Source: Paenarthrobacter sp. Z7-10 (GTDB taxonomy: Bacteria; Actinomycetota; Actinomycetes; Actinomycetales; Micrococcaceae). Taken from it: DNA of 64,000 nucleotides. Shown piece by piece: positions 19,880 through 29,543 of the stretch (the first letter of the stretch is position 1; each line of letters opens with the position of its first letter). The stretch covers positions 1 to 64,000 of the forward strand of contig NZ_JADPVH010000009.1 in the NCBI RefSeq assembly GCF_026932795.1. Direction: 5' to 3'. A program made the translations under genes and the position numbers. The notes beneath the pieces are model-generated. The model saw nothing but the letters and a program-made list of their open reading frames with translations. It was not told where the DNA came from and did not search any database.

Positions 19880-20758
19880 TTATTCTCTCATTTCCGCAGG
19901 AGGGGCTTGCCGCACCGCACTGGTGGCCCGCTCTTTGCCGTTCAAGTCACGATGCGAGGTCACCTCGCCCCAGTAGGGTGATTCCTGCAGCAGCGCCGCC
20001 ATCCGGGCACCCTGCACTTCCGCATGCTCCAGGACAAAATATCCCCCCTGGCGCAGCAACCGGACCGCCGAAAGAACTGCCGCCGCCGGCAGTTCCATTC
20101 CGTCCGCCCCGCCGCCAAACAGAGCCATCTGCGGATCGTGCTCGGCAACTTCGGGCTCGTTGGGCACAGCCCCGGACGGAATGTACGGCGGGTTGGAAAC
20201 CACAACGTCGCAGCGGCCCTCCAGCTCCGGAAAGGCGGTACGCAGGTCGCCCTGTACCAAGGTGACGCCGAGCGGTGCGAGATTCCGCTCCGCCCAGGCA
20301 TGCGCCAGCGGGCTCAATTCCACCGCGTACACCCGCGATCCCGGGACTTCGGTGGCAATGGACCCCGCGATGGCACCCGAACCGGTGCCCAGATCGACCA
20401 CTAGCGGAGCCATGGGGGCATCCGCCCGCTGCAGCCTATCGATGACCAGCTGCACCACGGACTCCGTTTCCGGCCGGGGCAGGAAAACCCCGGGACCCAC
20501 GGCCAGCTCGAGGTGGCGGAAAAACGACGTCCCGGTGATGTGCTGCAGCGGGACGCGACTGGCCCGTTCGGCAATCAAGTCGGAATAGCCCTCCGGCTCG
20601 GGAGCAGTCCCGAGCAGCATGGCACGCAGTCGCCCAAGCCCCACTTTCAGCAGGTGGTCGGCCAGCAGCTCGGCGTCCACCCGGGGCGACGGGACACCTG
20701 CTTCGGCCAAGGTTCTGGTAGCATCGGTTACCGCCTGCGCCAAGGTACGAGGGCTCAC
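19880..20758 (-). CDS. prmC: peptide chain release factor N5-glutamine methyltransferase
   Basis: A 292-residue SAM-dependent methyltransferase (HemK) that methylates the Gln of the GGQ motif in release factors. The SAM site VVDLGTGSGAIA (about residue 118) and the catalytic SNPPYIP (about 186) are intact, and the N-terminal helical domain keeps LPRPETE (the FIPRPETE-like motif) near 95. It starts with GTG and is 42 bases downstream of prfA, whose product is its substrate. Confidence 0.95.
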   Translation of the reverse strand: MSPRTLAQAVTDATRTLAEAGVPSPRVDAELLADHLLKVGLGRLRAMLLGTAPEPEGYSDLIAERASRVPLQHITGTSFFRHLELAVGPGVFLPRPETESVVQLVIDRLQRADAPMAPLVVDLGTGSGAIAGSIATEVPGSRVYAVELSPLAHAWAERNLAPLGVTLVQGDLRTAFPELEGRCDVVVSNPPYIPSGAVPNEPEVAEHDPQMALFGGGADGMELPAAAVLSAVRLLRQGGYFVLEHAEVQGARMAALLQESPYWGEVTSHRDLNGKERATSAVRQAPPAEMRE

Positions 20759-20800
20759 CGCCGTTGCCCGCCGGCCCGTCCCGCCAATCGATTGCCCATG

Positions 20801-21874
20801 TTAGTCGCCGATGGCGTCGAGCCGGGCCTGCTCGTCCATTTCGATCGCCGACTGCACCACCGGCTCCAGCTCGCCATTCATCACCGTGTCCAGATTGTAG
20901 GCCTTATAACCGGTCCGATGATCAGCAATCCGGTTCTCGGGATAGTTGTAGGTCCGGATGCGCTCGGAGCGGTCCATGGTGCGGATCTGCGATTTGCGGG
21001 TGGCGGAGTTCTCCGCGTCGATGATTGCCTGCTGATGCGCCAGGATCCGGGCACGGAGTACGCGCATGCCGGCTTCCTTGTTCTGCAGCTGCGACTTCTC
21101 GTTCTGCATTGCAACCACAATGCCGGTGGGCAAATGGGTGATGCGCACCGCGGAGTCGGTCGTATTGACGGACTGGCCACCGGGACCCGAGGAGCGGTAG
21201 ACGTCAATCTTCAGATCATTCTGGCTGATCGCGACTTCCTCGGGCTCATCCACCTCCGGCAGCACCAGCACACCTGCAGCGGAAGTGTGGATCCGTCCCT
21301 GCGATTCGGTGACCGGAACGCGCTGCACCCGGTGCACGCCACCCTCGAACTTCAGCCGGGCATACACGCCTTCGGCAGGGTCATTGGACCGGCCCTTGAC
21401 CGCAATGGAAATGTCCTTGTAGCCGCCCAAATCAGACTCGGTGGCCGAGATGATCTCCGTCTTCCAGCCGCGCTGCTCCGCGTAGCGGGTGTACATCCGG
21501 ACCAGGTCCGCGGCGAACAACGCGGATTCGTCGCCACCTTCGCCGGCCTTCACCTCGAGAATGACGTCGCGGGCATCATCGGGATCCCGCGGAATCAGCA
21601 GCCGCCGCAGCTTTTCCTGCGCGGCCAGCAGCTGCCCCTCCAGCACCGGCACTTCGGCGGCAAACTCCGGATCCTCCCCCGCCATTTCCTGCGCGGCAGC
21701 CAGATCATCCGTGAGGGTCTGGACCTGGTGGTAACCCTCCACGATGCCGCTCAGCTCCGCATAGCGGCGCCCCAGCTTCCGGGCGAGCGACTGGTCCGCA
21801 TGCACTGCCGGATCGCTGAGCCGCAGCTGCAGCTCAGCGTGCTCGTCCAACAGTCCCTGGATGGACTCAAACAT
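20801..21874 (-). CDS. prfA: peptide chain release factor 1
   Basis: A 357-residue class I release factor that reads UAA and UAG. The tripeptide anticodon site reads PVT (in RVPVTESQG, about residue 186), the PxT form typical of RF1, and the catalytic GPGGQSVN is near 230. It lies after rho and before prmC on the minus strand. Confidence 0.97.
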   Translation of the reverse strand: MFESIQGLLDEHAELQLRLSDPAVHADQSLARKLGRRYAELSGIVEGYHQVQTLTDDLAAAQEMAGEDPEFAAEVPVLEGQLLAAQEKLRRLLIPRDPDDARDVILEVKAGEGGDESALFAADLVRMYTRYAEQRGWKTEIISATESDLGGYKDISIAVKGRSNDPAEGVYARLKFEGGVHRVQRVPVTESQGRIHTSAAGVLVLPEVDEPEEVAISQNDLKIDVYRSSGPGGQSVNTTDSAVRITHLPTGIVVAMQNEKSQLQNKEAGMRVLRARILAHQQAIIDAENSATRKSQIRTMDRSERIRTYNYPENRIADHRTGYKAYNLDTVMNGELEPVVQSAIEMDEQARLDAIGD

Positions 21875-21921
21875 CTAAAACCTCTTTCGACTCAGTCAAG
21901 TCTAATAGTGGGGACGGAAAA

Positions 21922-21948
21922 GCCCCGCCCTCCTAAAGAGGGCGGGGC
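21922..21948 (-). terminator. intrinsic terminator of rho
   Basis: Read on the minus strand, GCCCCGCCCTC pairs with GAGGGCGGGGC (11 bp) around a 5-base loop and is followed by TTTT. It lies 11 bases after the rho stop codon and before prfA, so prfA probably also has its own promoter. Confidence 0.88.
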
Positions 21949-21958
21949 GGATCCTTCG

Positions 21959-24202
21959 CTATTTGTCGTTGTCGCTCTTGACGCCCAATGTCGTCTTCTG
22001 CACCTGCATCAGGAATTCGGCATTTGACTGCGTCTCCCGAATCTTGGAGGTCAGAAGTTCCAGCGACTGCTGCGTTTCCAGGCCGGAAAGGACCCGGCGC
22101 AGCCGCCACATGATCTTGACCTCCTCGGAGGAGAGCAGGTTCTCTTCGCGGCGTGTACCGGAGGCGTTCACATCGACGGCCGGGAAGATGCGCTTGTCCG
22201 CCAGCTGGCGGGACAACCGCAGCTCCATGTTGCCGGTGCCCTTGAACTCCTCGAAAATAACCTCATCAGCCTTGGACCCGGTCTCCACCAGGGCCGTGGC
22301 CAAAATGGTCAGCGAGCCACCGTTTTCGATGTTGCGCGCCGCCCCGAAGAACCGCTTCGGCGGGTACAGCGCCGCTGCATCCACACCTCCGGAAAGAATA
22401 CGGCCCGACGACGGCGCCGAGTTGTTGTAGGCCCGGCCCAGTCGGGTCATCGAGTCCAGCAACACCACAACGTCCATACCCATTTCCACCAGGCGCTTGG
22501 CCCGCTCAATGGAGAGCTCCGCCACCTGGGTGTGGTCATCCGACGGACGGTCGAAGGTGGAGGCAATGACCTCACCCTTGACCGTGCGCTGCATGTCCGT
22601 CACTTCCTCGGGACGTTCGTCGACGAGGACCATCATCAGGTGGACCTCGGGATTGTTGATGGTGATCGCGTTGGCGATGGCCTGCAGGATCAGGGTCTTT
22701 CCGGCCTTGGGCGGAGAAACGATCAGACCGCGCTGGCCCTTACCGATGGGCGCCACCAGGTCAATGACGCGGGGACCAATCTTCTTCGGGTCGGTTTCCA
22801 GGCGCAACCGCTCGGAGGGGTACAACGGAACCAGCTTCGAGAATTCAACCCGGTCCTTGAGCTCCTCGGGCGTCTTGCCGTTGACACTCGTCACGCGAAC
22901 CAGAGCATTGAACTTCTGCCGGGCACTTTGGGCCTGGCTGCGGTCCTCACCTTCGCTGGGTGCACGGATGGCGCCAACCACCGCGTCACCCTTTCGCAGG
23001 TTGTACTTCTTGACCTGGGCCAGCGAGACATACACGTCGTTTGAGCCCGGCAGGTAACCGGAGGTGCGGACAAAGGCGTAGCTGTCCAGCAGGTCAAGGA
23101 TTCCTGCCACGGGCAGCAGCACATCGTCGTCCGTTACCTCAACGTCGTCGAAGTCCGGTCCCTGATTGCGTCCGCGGCGACGCTCGTTGCGGTCGCGGAA
23201 GCGGTCGTTGCGCGATTCCTGGCCGCCGGAGCGGTCGTTGCGGTCGCGGCGGTTGCGCCGGTTGCGGGGACCGTCGCTGTCGTCGTTCCGACCGCCATCG
23301 TTGCGGCTGTCGTTGCGGCTTTCGTTCCGACCGCCATCGTTGCGGCCATCGTTCCGACCGCCATCATTGCGGCTGTCATTCCGACCGCCGTCATTGCGGC
23401 TGTCGCTGCGCTGATTGCGGTCCCCGCGCTGATTGCGTTGATTCCGCTGATCGTTTCCGTCGCCGGTCTCTGCGGCAGTTGCGGCATCGGCCTTAGGCGC
23501 CGTGTCGGCGGCAGCCTGAGCTTCCGTGCGGGCATCATTTCGCGCCTCGCCGCTGCGGCGGTTGCGGGTGCGCGACTGACGGCGGTTGCCATCCTCAGCC
23601 TGGGCGCCATCCTGCGCCGCCCCGGCGTCCGGAGCGGCAGCTTCGGCGCCCTGGCCATTCTGTCCGGGCTGGGTGTTCTGTCCCGCCTGGGCATTCTGTC
23701 CCGCCTGGACGTTTTGTCCCGACTGGGCATTCTCGGCGGCCAGAACGCCATCGCTTCCGGCCCTGCGGCTGCGGCCTCGCCCACGGGCGGGGCGCTCGGC
23801 TGCCGGCTCGTCTGCTGGCTGCTGAGATGCGGCCACCGCCTGGCTGGCTGGCACAGCGGCGGTCTCCGGCTGCACCGATTCCGGTGCCTGGCCGGCGGCG
23901 GCGTCGGCCTGCCGACGGGCACGGCCGCCTCGACCGCCCCTGACCGCTGTGTCGGGAGCGGATTCGCTCTTCGCGGCGTTGGCCGGACGGTCCGCCACGG
24001 AGGAGCCACGCTGATGGTCGGAGATGGCGGATACAAGGTCGCCCTTGCGCATCCGGGAGCCACCGGTGATGCCCAGCTGGCCCGCCAGGGCCTGAAGCTG
24101 GGCAAGCTTCAATCCGGCCAGGCCGCCGCTCTTTGCCGGAGCTGGTGCTGCTGGATTAACGGCATCGTCCAAACCCGAAGTTTGGGTGATGGTGTCTGTC
24201 AC
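21959..24202 (-). CDS. rho: transcription termination factor Rho with long disordered insert
   Basis: A 747-residue hexameric RNA helicase. The N-terminal Rho domain (about 25-60, LAGLKLAQLQALAGQLGITG) is followed by a 290-residue low-complexity region: first Ala/Gln/Gly-rich, then about 247-347 built of RND, GGRND and RNQR units. The RNA-binding fold begins near 352 (VAGILDLLDSYAFVRTSGY), and the ATPase core has the P-loop SPPKAGKT and the Q-loop region intact. It starts with GTG at 24200-24202. Long Arg/Asn/Asp inserts are known in high-GC Gram-positive Rho and are thought to aid RNA binding on GC-rich transcripts. A terminator follows. Confidence 0.96.
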   Translation of the reverse strand: MTDTITQTSGLDDAVNPAAPAPAKSGGLAGLKLAQLQALAGQLGITGGSRMRKGDLVSAISDHQRGSSVADRPANAAKSESAPDTAVRGGRGGRARRQADAAAGQAPESVQPETAAVPASQAVAASQQPADEPAAERPARGRGRSRRAGSDGVLAAENAQSGQNVQAGQNAQAGQNTQPGQNGQGAEAAAPDAGAAQDGAQAEDGNRRQSRTRNRRSGEARNDARTEAQAAADTAPKADAATAAETGDGNDQRNQRNQRGDRNQRSDSRNDGGRNDSRNDGGRNDGRNDGGRNESRNDSRNDGGRNDDSDGPRNRRNRRDRNDRSGGQESRNDRFRDRNERRRGRNQGPDFDDVEVTDDDVLLPVAGILDLLDSYAFVRTSGYLPGSNDVYVSLAQVKKYNLRKGDAVVGAIRAPSEGEDRSQAQSARQKFNALVRVTSVNGKTPEELKDRVEFSKLVPLYPSERLRLETDPKKIGPRVIDLVAPIGKGQRGLIVSPPKAGKTLILQAIANAITINNPEVHLMMVLVDERPEEVTDMQRTVKGEVIASTFDRPSDDHTQVAELSIERAKRLVEMGMDVVVLLDSMTRLGRAYNNSAPSSGRILSGGVDAAALYPPKRFFGAARNIENGGSLTILATALVETGSKADEVIFEEFKGTGNMELRLSRQLADKRIFPAVDVNASGTRREENLLSSEEVKIMWRLRRVLSGLETQQSLELLTSKIRETQSNAEFLMQVQKTTLGVKSDNDK
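23160..23460 (-). repeat. degenerate RND/GGRND-coding repeat in rho
   Basis: Imperfect 12- to 24-base units (plus-strand form around GTTGCGGCTGTCGTTCCGACC) recur across this stretch and encode the Arg-Asn-Asp-Gly motifs of the Rho insert. All lengths keep the reading frame. Confidence 0.75.
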
Positions 24203-24551
24203 GAAGGATCCTTCCCCCTCGATGGCGATCTACCTGAGATCGCGGTGAATGGTTCCTGGCCATCGCTGGAACGCCTCTACAGGCGCCGGGGCGTGTGGTC
24301 TGGTTTCCGTCCTCCGCCAACCCAGAGGTGGCGGAGCCGGTTAGTGGTCACCTTTCGACCCTTTTGATGAGACATCCGGAGTCGACTATGGGGGCGCAAA
24401 ATGAACTGCGTGGGTTCCCGCGATAGATTTGAAAAGGTGGCATCGGTGAAGTACTCGGTATGCGCTGCATGAAATTGCTGCCCGGACGCACCCAACTGCT
24501 TGAACCCGCTACTGGATCCTTTGGGAATACATCCGAAGTGCAGCCACGCGG
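24203..24551 (-). promoter_or_regulatory. rho leader / thrB-rho intergenic region
   Basis: A 349-base stretch without a gene between the thrB stop codon and the rho start. It most likely holds the rho promoter and a long 5' leader; autoregulated rho leaders are known in other bacteria. An 8-bp stem (CTCCGCCA at 24312-24319 with TGGCGGAG at 24329-24336, 9-base loop) lies about 110 bases upstream of the rho start. It has no T-run. I cannot place a promoter with confidence. Confidence 0.4.
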
Positions 24552-25529
24552 TCAATACCGCCGATGCAACTCCACTTTAGCACCCTCAACGTCCACATCC
24601 AGCCGCAGAACACGCCAGCGGACACGGGATATTTTCCCCGGCTCCCCCTGCGCGTCCTTCCCTGCCATGATCCACTCAGCACGGCTCGCCTCTTCGTCGC
24701 CGTTGGCCAGCGTCATAATCGTGGGCCCCGCCCCGGAGACGAAGGCCGCCAGACCCCGGGCCCTGAGCGCGTCCATCAACGCGCTGCTGTCCGGCATGGC
24801 TGCGGAACGGTAGTGCTGATGCAGATAGTCCTGGGTTCCGGCCAGCAGCAGCGCCGGGTCCTGCGTCAGCGCGTGCACCAGCAGGGCAGCCCGGGCGGCA
24901 TTAGCTGCCGCGCTGGCGTGTGGCACGGAGGCCGGAAGCATGGCGCGTGCGGCTTTGGTGGGCAGCTCGACGGCGGGCACGGCGACCACGGGAATCACGG
25001 TCGACGACGGCGTCAGCCGGGCCGAGCGGTAGACGCCCGCCTCCTGCCAGGAAATGGCGGCGCCGCCGAACACCGCCGGGGCCACATTGTCCGGGTGTCC
25101 TTCCAGCTCCGAGGCCAGCTGGAAAACCCACTGCGCATCCCGCCGGGCGGCTTCGGGAACCAGTGCATTGGCGGCCGACACCGCGGCCACGATTGCCGCC
25201 GCGGAAGAACCAAGACCCCTGCCATGCGGGAGCACATTGCTGGCGATGATTTTCAGTCCACCACGGCGGTACCCCAGCCGGGCCAGCGCCGCGTCCATCG
25301 CCCTTACTGCCAGATGTGTGGCATCGCGCGGCAACCCGGCCGCACCCTCGCCGTCGAGCTCAAATTGCAGGTCGTCCGGGTCGGATGTGTCCGCCTGCGT
25401 TTCCACCGTCAAGGTGTCATACAACGCCACGGCCAGCCCCAGTGAGTCATAACCGGGGCCAAGATTGGCGCTGGTGCCGGGAACCCGGACTGTGACGCAC
25501 TGCCCCGGCTGGAGGAGGCCTTCAGCCAT
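24552..25529 (-). CDS. thrB: homoserine kinase
   Basis: A 325-residue GHMP kinase that phosphorylates homoserine in threonine synthesis. The N-terminal motif [15 protein letters not shown] and the ATP loop [12 protein letters not shown] (about residue 100) are canonical. The first 8 bases overlap the end of thrC. It ends the argS-lysA-hom-thrC-thrB run. Confidence 0.96.
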   Translation of the reverse strand: MAEGLLQPGQCVTVRVPGTSANLGPGYDSLGLAVALYDTLTVETQADTSDPDDLQFELDGEGAAGLPRDATHLAVRAMDAALARLGYRRGGLKIIASNVLPHGRGLGSSAAAIVAAVSAANALVPEAARRDAQWVFQLASELEGHPDNVAPAVFGGAAISWQEAGVYRSARLTPSSTVIPVVAVPAVELPTKAARAMLPASVPHASAAANAARAALLVHALTQDPALLLAGTQDYLHQHYRSAAMPDSSALMDALRARGLAAFVSGAGPTIMTLANGDEEASRAEWIMAGKDAQGEPGKISRVRWRVLRLDVDVEGAKVELHRRY

Positions 25530-26634
25530 GGTCCGCGTCGAGCCCCAATGCGCCGGCCACCGTCACGACATCGTAGGAGACCCGCCGTGGCTCCACCGCG
25601 CTGCCGTCGACATTTTTGAGCGCCCAATCGGGATCCTTCAATCCGTGACCGGTGACCGTAATGACAATGTTGGCTCCGACAGGCACCGCTCCGGCCGCAT
25701 GCTTCTTCAGCAGTCCGGCAACGCCCGCCGCGGAGGCCGGTTCCACAAAGACGCCCTCCCGTGCGGACAGCCAGCGGTGTGCCGCCAGGATCTCCTCATC
25801 GGTGACGGCCTCAATCAGGCCGCCGGATTGGTCCCGGGCCGCGATCGCCAAATCCCAGGACGCCGGATTGCCGATCCGGATGGCAGTGGCGATGGTGTCC
25901 GGCTCGGTGATTGGATGGCCGGCCACGAAGGGGGCAGCGCCGGCCGCCTGGAAGCCCCACATCATTGGGGTGCGGCTGGCCACCGCGGGTACCGTGCCGG
26001 CAGTTGCCGACTCGTACGGTGCCGCGTACTCCTTATACCCCTTCCAATAGGCGCTGATGTTGCCCGCGTTCCCGACCGGGAGGACATGGATATCCGGGGC
26101 GTCCCCCAGGCTGTCCACCACCTCAAAGGCGCCGGTCTTTTGGCCCTCGATCCGCGCCGGGTTTACCGAGTTCACGAGGAACACCGGATAGGACTCGGCC
26201 AGCTTGCGCGCCACATCCAGGCAGTTGTCGAAGTTGCCGTCCACCTGCAGCAGCGTAGCGCCGTGGGCCACTGCCTGGCTGAGCTTGCCCATCGAGATCT
26301 TGCCCTCCGGTACCAGGACCGCACAGGTCAGGCCAGCGGCGGTGGCGTAGGCGGCCGCGGAGGCGGACGTGTTGCCGGTGGATGCACAAACAACGGCCTT
26401 GGCACCCGCTGCCACCGCCGCCGTCATGGCCATGGTCATGCCACGGTCCTTGAAACTGCCGGTGGGGTTCATCCCCTCGACCTTCAGATATACCGAGGAA
26501 CCGGTCAGGGCGGACAGCGCCTGCGCGGGCACCAGGGGTGTGCCACCCTCCCCCAACGTGATGATCCTGGTGGTCTCGGTCACCGGCAAACGGTCGGCAT
26601 ATTCGCGGATTACGCCGCGCCATTGATGAGCCAC
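25522..26634 (-). CDS. thrC: threonine synthase
   Basis: A 370-residue PLP enzyme of fold type II that converts O-phosphohomoserine to threonine. The PLP lysine lies in [11 protein letters not shown] (about residue 60); the phosphate loop reads [11 protein letters not shown]. It starts with GTG, sharing one base with the hom stop codon (TAGTG), and overlaps thrB by 8 bases, so the three genes are translationally coupled. Confidence 0.96.
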   Translation of the reverse strand: MAHQWRGVIREYADRLPVTETTRIITLGEGGTPLVPAQALSALTGSSVYLKVEGMNPTGSFKDRGMTMAMTAAVAAGAKAVVCASTGNTSASAAAYATAAGLTCAVLVPEGKISMGKLSQAVAHGATLLQVDGNFDNCLDVARKLAESYPVFLVNSVNPARIEGQKTGAFEVVDSLGDAPDIHVLPVGNAGNISAYWKGYKEYAAPYESATAGTVPAVASRTPMMWGFQAAGAAPFVAGHPITEPDTIATAIRIGNPASWDLAIAARDQSGGLIEAVTDEEILAAHRWLSAREGVFVEPASAAGVAGLLKKHAAGAVPVGANIVITVTGHGLKDPDWALKNVDGSAVEPRRVSYDVVTVAGALGLDADHG

Positions 26635-28088
26635 TAGATTCCCTCAACTCTCAGGACAGAACTAACACGGTGAATAACGTCCAGCTCTTTGACGGCACGG
26701 ACTGTGGCGGCCAGCGAGGCCTCGGAGGCACGGTGCGTCACGATCCGCAGCTCGGCGAATCCGGGCTGCGCATCACGGTCGGCGCTGCCCGGCACCGCTG
26801 GGCGGTGGATGGTCTGCCGGATGGTTTCAATGGACACCTGATGTTCGGCAAAGAGCTGTGCTATCCGCGCCAGCACGCCCGGTTGGTCCGCCACCTCCAG
26901 GCCGATGTAATAGCTGGTGGTGACGGCTTCTATGCCCAAGGCGGGTACGTGACCGGTGGTGGTTTCAGTCCGGCCGGGACCGCCGAGGACCAACCGCCGG
27001 GCAGCTGAAACAACATCGCCCAGGACGGCAGAGGCCGTCGCTGTACCGCCGGCTCCCTGGCCGTAGAACATCAGCTCACCGGCCGACTCCGCCTCAATGA
27101 ACACGGCGTTGAAGGCTCCGTGGACGGCGGCCAGCGGATGTTCGCGCGGCAGCAGCGTGGGATGGACCCGGACACTGACCCCCTCCGGTGAACCGGAGCC
27201 GGCCAAAGCGCCTGAGACTGCCGGTTCTGTCTCGGTTGCGGGTGCCGAAGCGCCGGGAATCGGCAGTTTCTCGGCAATGGCCAGCAGCTTGATCACGTAG
27301 CCCGCCTCCTTGGCCGCGGCCACATCTGCGGCGGAGACCGAGGTGATGCCCTCGTAGTGCACGTTTTCCAGGGCAAAGCGGGTATGGAAGGACAGCGACG
27401 CGAGGATGGCTGCCTTGGCCGCGGCGTCGGCGCCACCAACGTCGGCGCTCGGATCCGCTTCTGCATAACCGAGCCGCTGAGCCTCGGCCAGGGCGTCCTG
27501 GAACTGTGCTCCGGTGGAGTCCATCTGGTCCAGGATGAAGTTTGTGGTGCCGTTGACTATGCCCAGCACCCGGCTGATCCGGTCGCCGGCCAAACTGTCG
27601 CGGATGGGACGCAGAATCGGTATCGCGCCCGCCACCGCCGCCTCATAGGACAGCTGGACGCCGGCGGCGTCCGCCTTTTCGTACAGGGTCGGACCGTCCG
27701 CCGCCAACAGAGCCTTGTTGCCGGTGACAACGCATGCACCATGCTCAATGGCTGTGAGGATCAGCGTCCGCGCCGGTTCGATGCCGCCCATCAGCTCAAT
27801 GACGATATCCGCCTCCCGGACTAGTGCGGCGGCGTCGGTGGTGAACAGCTCCCGGGGCAGCTGCGCATCCCGCGGCGCTTCCAGGTCGCGCACCGCGATT
27901 CCCGTCAATGCCAGTGTGGCACCGGTCCGGGCCGCCAGCGCCGGGGCGTCCTGCAGCAGGATGCGGGCAACCTGCGAGCCCACGTTCCCGCAGCCGAGCA
28001 GGGCAACCTTGAGGGTTTTTCCTTTCGGTGCCCGAGGGTGGCCGGTTTCCTGCACCCTGGTAACCAGGGAAATATTCTGCTCCGTCAA
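26634..28088 (-). CDS. hom: homoserine dehydrogenase
   Basis: A 484-residue enzyme reducing aspartate semialdehyde to homoserine. It has the NAD(P) motif [12 protein letters not shown] (about residue 31), the catalytic core with [11 protein letters not shown], and a C-terminal ACT domain (about 395-484) for feedback by threonine. About 20 residues of Ala/Glu/Pro near 285-305 form a small insert. The start is TTG at 28086-28088, 4 bases after the lysA stop codon; the first 26 residues before KTLKVALLG are extra compared with many homologues. Confidence 0.95.
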   Translation of the reverse strand: MTEQNISLVTRVQETGHPRAPKGKTLKVALLGCGNVGSQVARILLQDAPALAARTGATLALTGIAVRDLEAPRDAQLPRELFTTDAAALVREADIVIELMGGIEPARTLILTAIEHGACVVTGNKALLAADGPTLYEKADAAGVQLSYEAAVAGAIPILRPIRDSLAGDRISRVLGIVNGTTNFILDQMDSTGAQFQDALAEAQRLGYAEADPSADVGGADAAAKAAILASLSFHTRFALENVHYEGITSVSAADVAAAKEAGYVIKLLAIAEKLPIPGASAPATETEPAVSGALAGSGSPEGVSVRVHPTLLPREHPLAAVHGAFNAVFIEAESAGELMFYGQGAGGTATASAVLGDVVSAARRLVLGGPGRTETTTGHVPALGIEAVTTSYYIGLEVADQPGVLARIAQLFAEHQVSIETIRQTIHRPAVPGSADRDAQPGFAELRIVTHRASEASLAATVRAVKELDVIHRVSSVLRVEGI

Positions 28089-28092
28089 GGTT

Positions 28093-29541
28093 TCAAGCCC
28101 CTAAATCGCGTGCCAGCAAGTCATCTTCGGTTTCGCCCCGCACCATCAGGCGGGCTGCCCCGTCCCGAACGGCGACGACCGGCGGCCGCGGCACATAGTT
28201 GTAGTTGCTGGCCAGTGCCCAGCAGTACGCTCCGGTCCCGGGAACCGCAAGCAGATCCCCTGCCACCACGTCGCCGGGCAGATATACATCTCTAACAACA
28301 ATGTCCCCGCTCTCGCAATGTTTGCCGACCACGCGGGAGAGCGCCGGCGCCGCGGCGGAGGCCCGGCCTGCCAGCACGGCCGAATAATCCGCGTCGTAGA
28401 GCACCGGCCGCGCGTTGTCGCTCATGCCGCCATCCACCGACACATAGCGGCGCGGGCGCGTAACCTGCCCGCCCTCAAGCTCGACGTTGACCGTCTTCAG
28501 AGTGCCGACTTCGTACAGTGTGAAGGTGGTGCTGCCCACGATCGCCCGGCCGGGTTCGATCGAGATCCGCGGCGCGGCGAGGTCCAGCCGCTGGCAGGTG
28601 GCCCGGACGACGGCGGCCATCGCGTTGGCGATGTCGGCCGCCGGACGCGGCGTGTCCGCCGCGGTATAGGCGATGCCGTAGCCGCCGCCCAAATCCAGCT
28701 CCGGCAGCAGCAGAGCATATTTGCGCTGCATGGCATCCAAAAAGGTCAACAGCCGCTCGGCGGCAAGTTCAAAGCCCTCGGGTTCGAAGATCTGCGAGCC
28801 GATGTGACAGTGCAATCCCAGCAGGTCGATGCTGGCGTAGCCCGCCGCGGTGGCGACGGCCTGCTCGGCCGCGCTGACGCCGTCGTCCGCGCTCATCGAC
28901 AGGCCAAACTTCTGGTCCTCGTGCGCGGTGGCGATGAATTCGTGCGTATGCGCGTGCACACCCGGGGTGAGGCGCAGCAGCACCCGGGCACGCTCGCCCC
29001 GGCCGGCGGCGATGGCCGCCACCCGGTCCAGTTCGGCCAGGCTGTCCACCACAATCCGGCCCAGCTTCATCTCCAGTGCCCGGTTGATTTCCGCGTCCGA
29101 CTTGTTGTTACCGTGCAGCCCCAGCCTGTCCCCGTCCAGCCCCGCGCGGGCGGCCACGGCCAGCTCGCCGCCGGAGCAGGTGTCCAGCCGCAGGCCCTCA
29201 CTGTCCACCCAGCGGGCGATCTCGGTGCACAGAAACGATTTGCCCGCGTAATCGACGTCAACGCCACCGCAGATATCGGCGAAGGCGGCATCGAAGGCGT
29301 CCTTGAAATCCCTCGCGCGGGTCCTGAAGTCCGCCTCGGAGACCACATACAAGGGACTGCCGAACCGTGCCTTCAACTCGCTGACGGACACCCCAGCGAC
29401 GGTGAGCTGACCGCCTTCGCCGCGTTCGACGTCGTGCGCCCACAGCTTTGGCGTGAGCTCGTTGGCGTTGGTGGGGTACGCCAGCCAGTCGGGCGCCAGC
29501 TCGGATCCGCCGGTCTCCCGGACACCTGCCTGCTCCGTCAC
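28093..29541 (-). CDS. lysA: diaminopimelate decarboxylase
   Basis: A 482-residue fold-III PLP enzyme catalysing the last step of lysine synthesis. The PLP lysine is in DYAGKSFLC, the glycine loop in LDLGGGYGIAYT, and the EPGRAIVG and CESGD motifs are present. It starts with GTG two bases after the argS stop codon, the argS-lysA pair known from corynebacteria and relatives. Confidence 0.96.
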   Translation of the reverse strand: MTEQAGVRETGGSELAPDWLAYPTNANELTPKLWAHDVERGEGGQLTVAGVSVSELKARFGSPLYVVSEADFRTRARDFKDAFDAAFADICGGVDVDYAGKSFLCTEIARWVDSEGLRLDTCSGGELAVAARAGLDGDRLGLHGNNKSDAEINRALEMKLGRIVVDSLAELDRVAAIAAGRGERARVLLRLTPGVHAHTHEFIATAHEDQKFGLSMSADDGVSAAEQAVATAAGYASIDLLGLHCHIGSQIFEPEGFELAAERLLTFLDAMQRKYALLLPELDLGGGYGIAYTAADTPRPAADIANAMAAVVRATCQRLDLAAPRISIEPGRAIVGSTTFTLYEVGTLKTVNVELEGGQVTRPRRYVSVDGGMSDNARPVLYDADYSAVLAGRASAAAPALSRVVGKHCESGDIVVRDVYLPGDVVAGDLLAVPGTGAYCWALASNYNYVPRPPVVAVRDGAARLMVRGETEDDLLARDLGA

Positions 29542-29543
29542 TG

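Noticed and set aside
24312-24336. Intrinsic terminator of thrB
   Set aside because: The 8-bp stem is more than 200 bases after thrB and no T-run follows; it is kept only as a possible leader hairpin.
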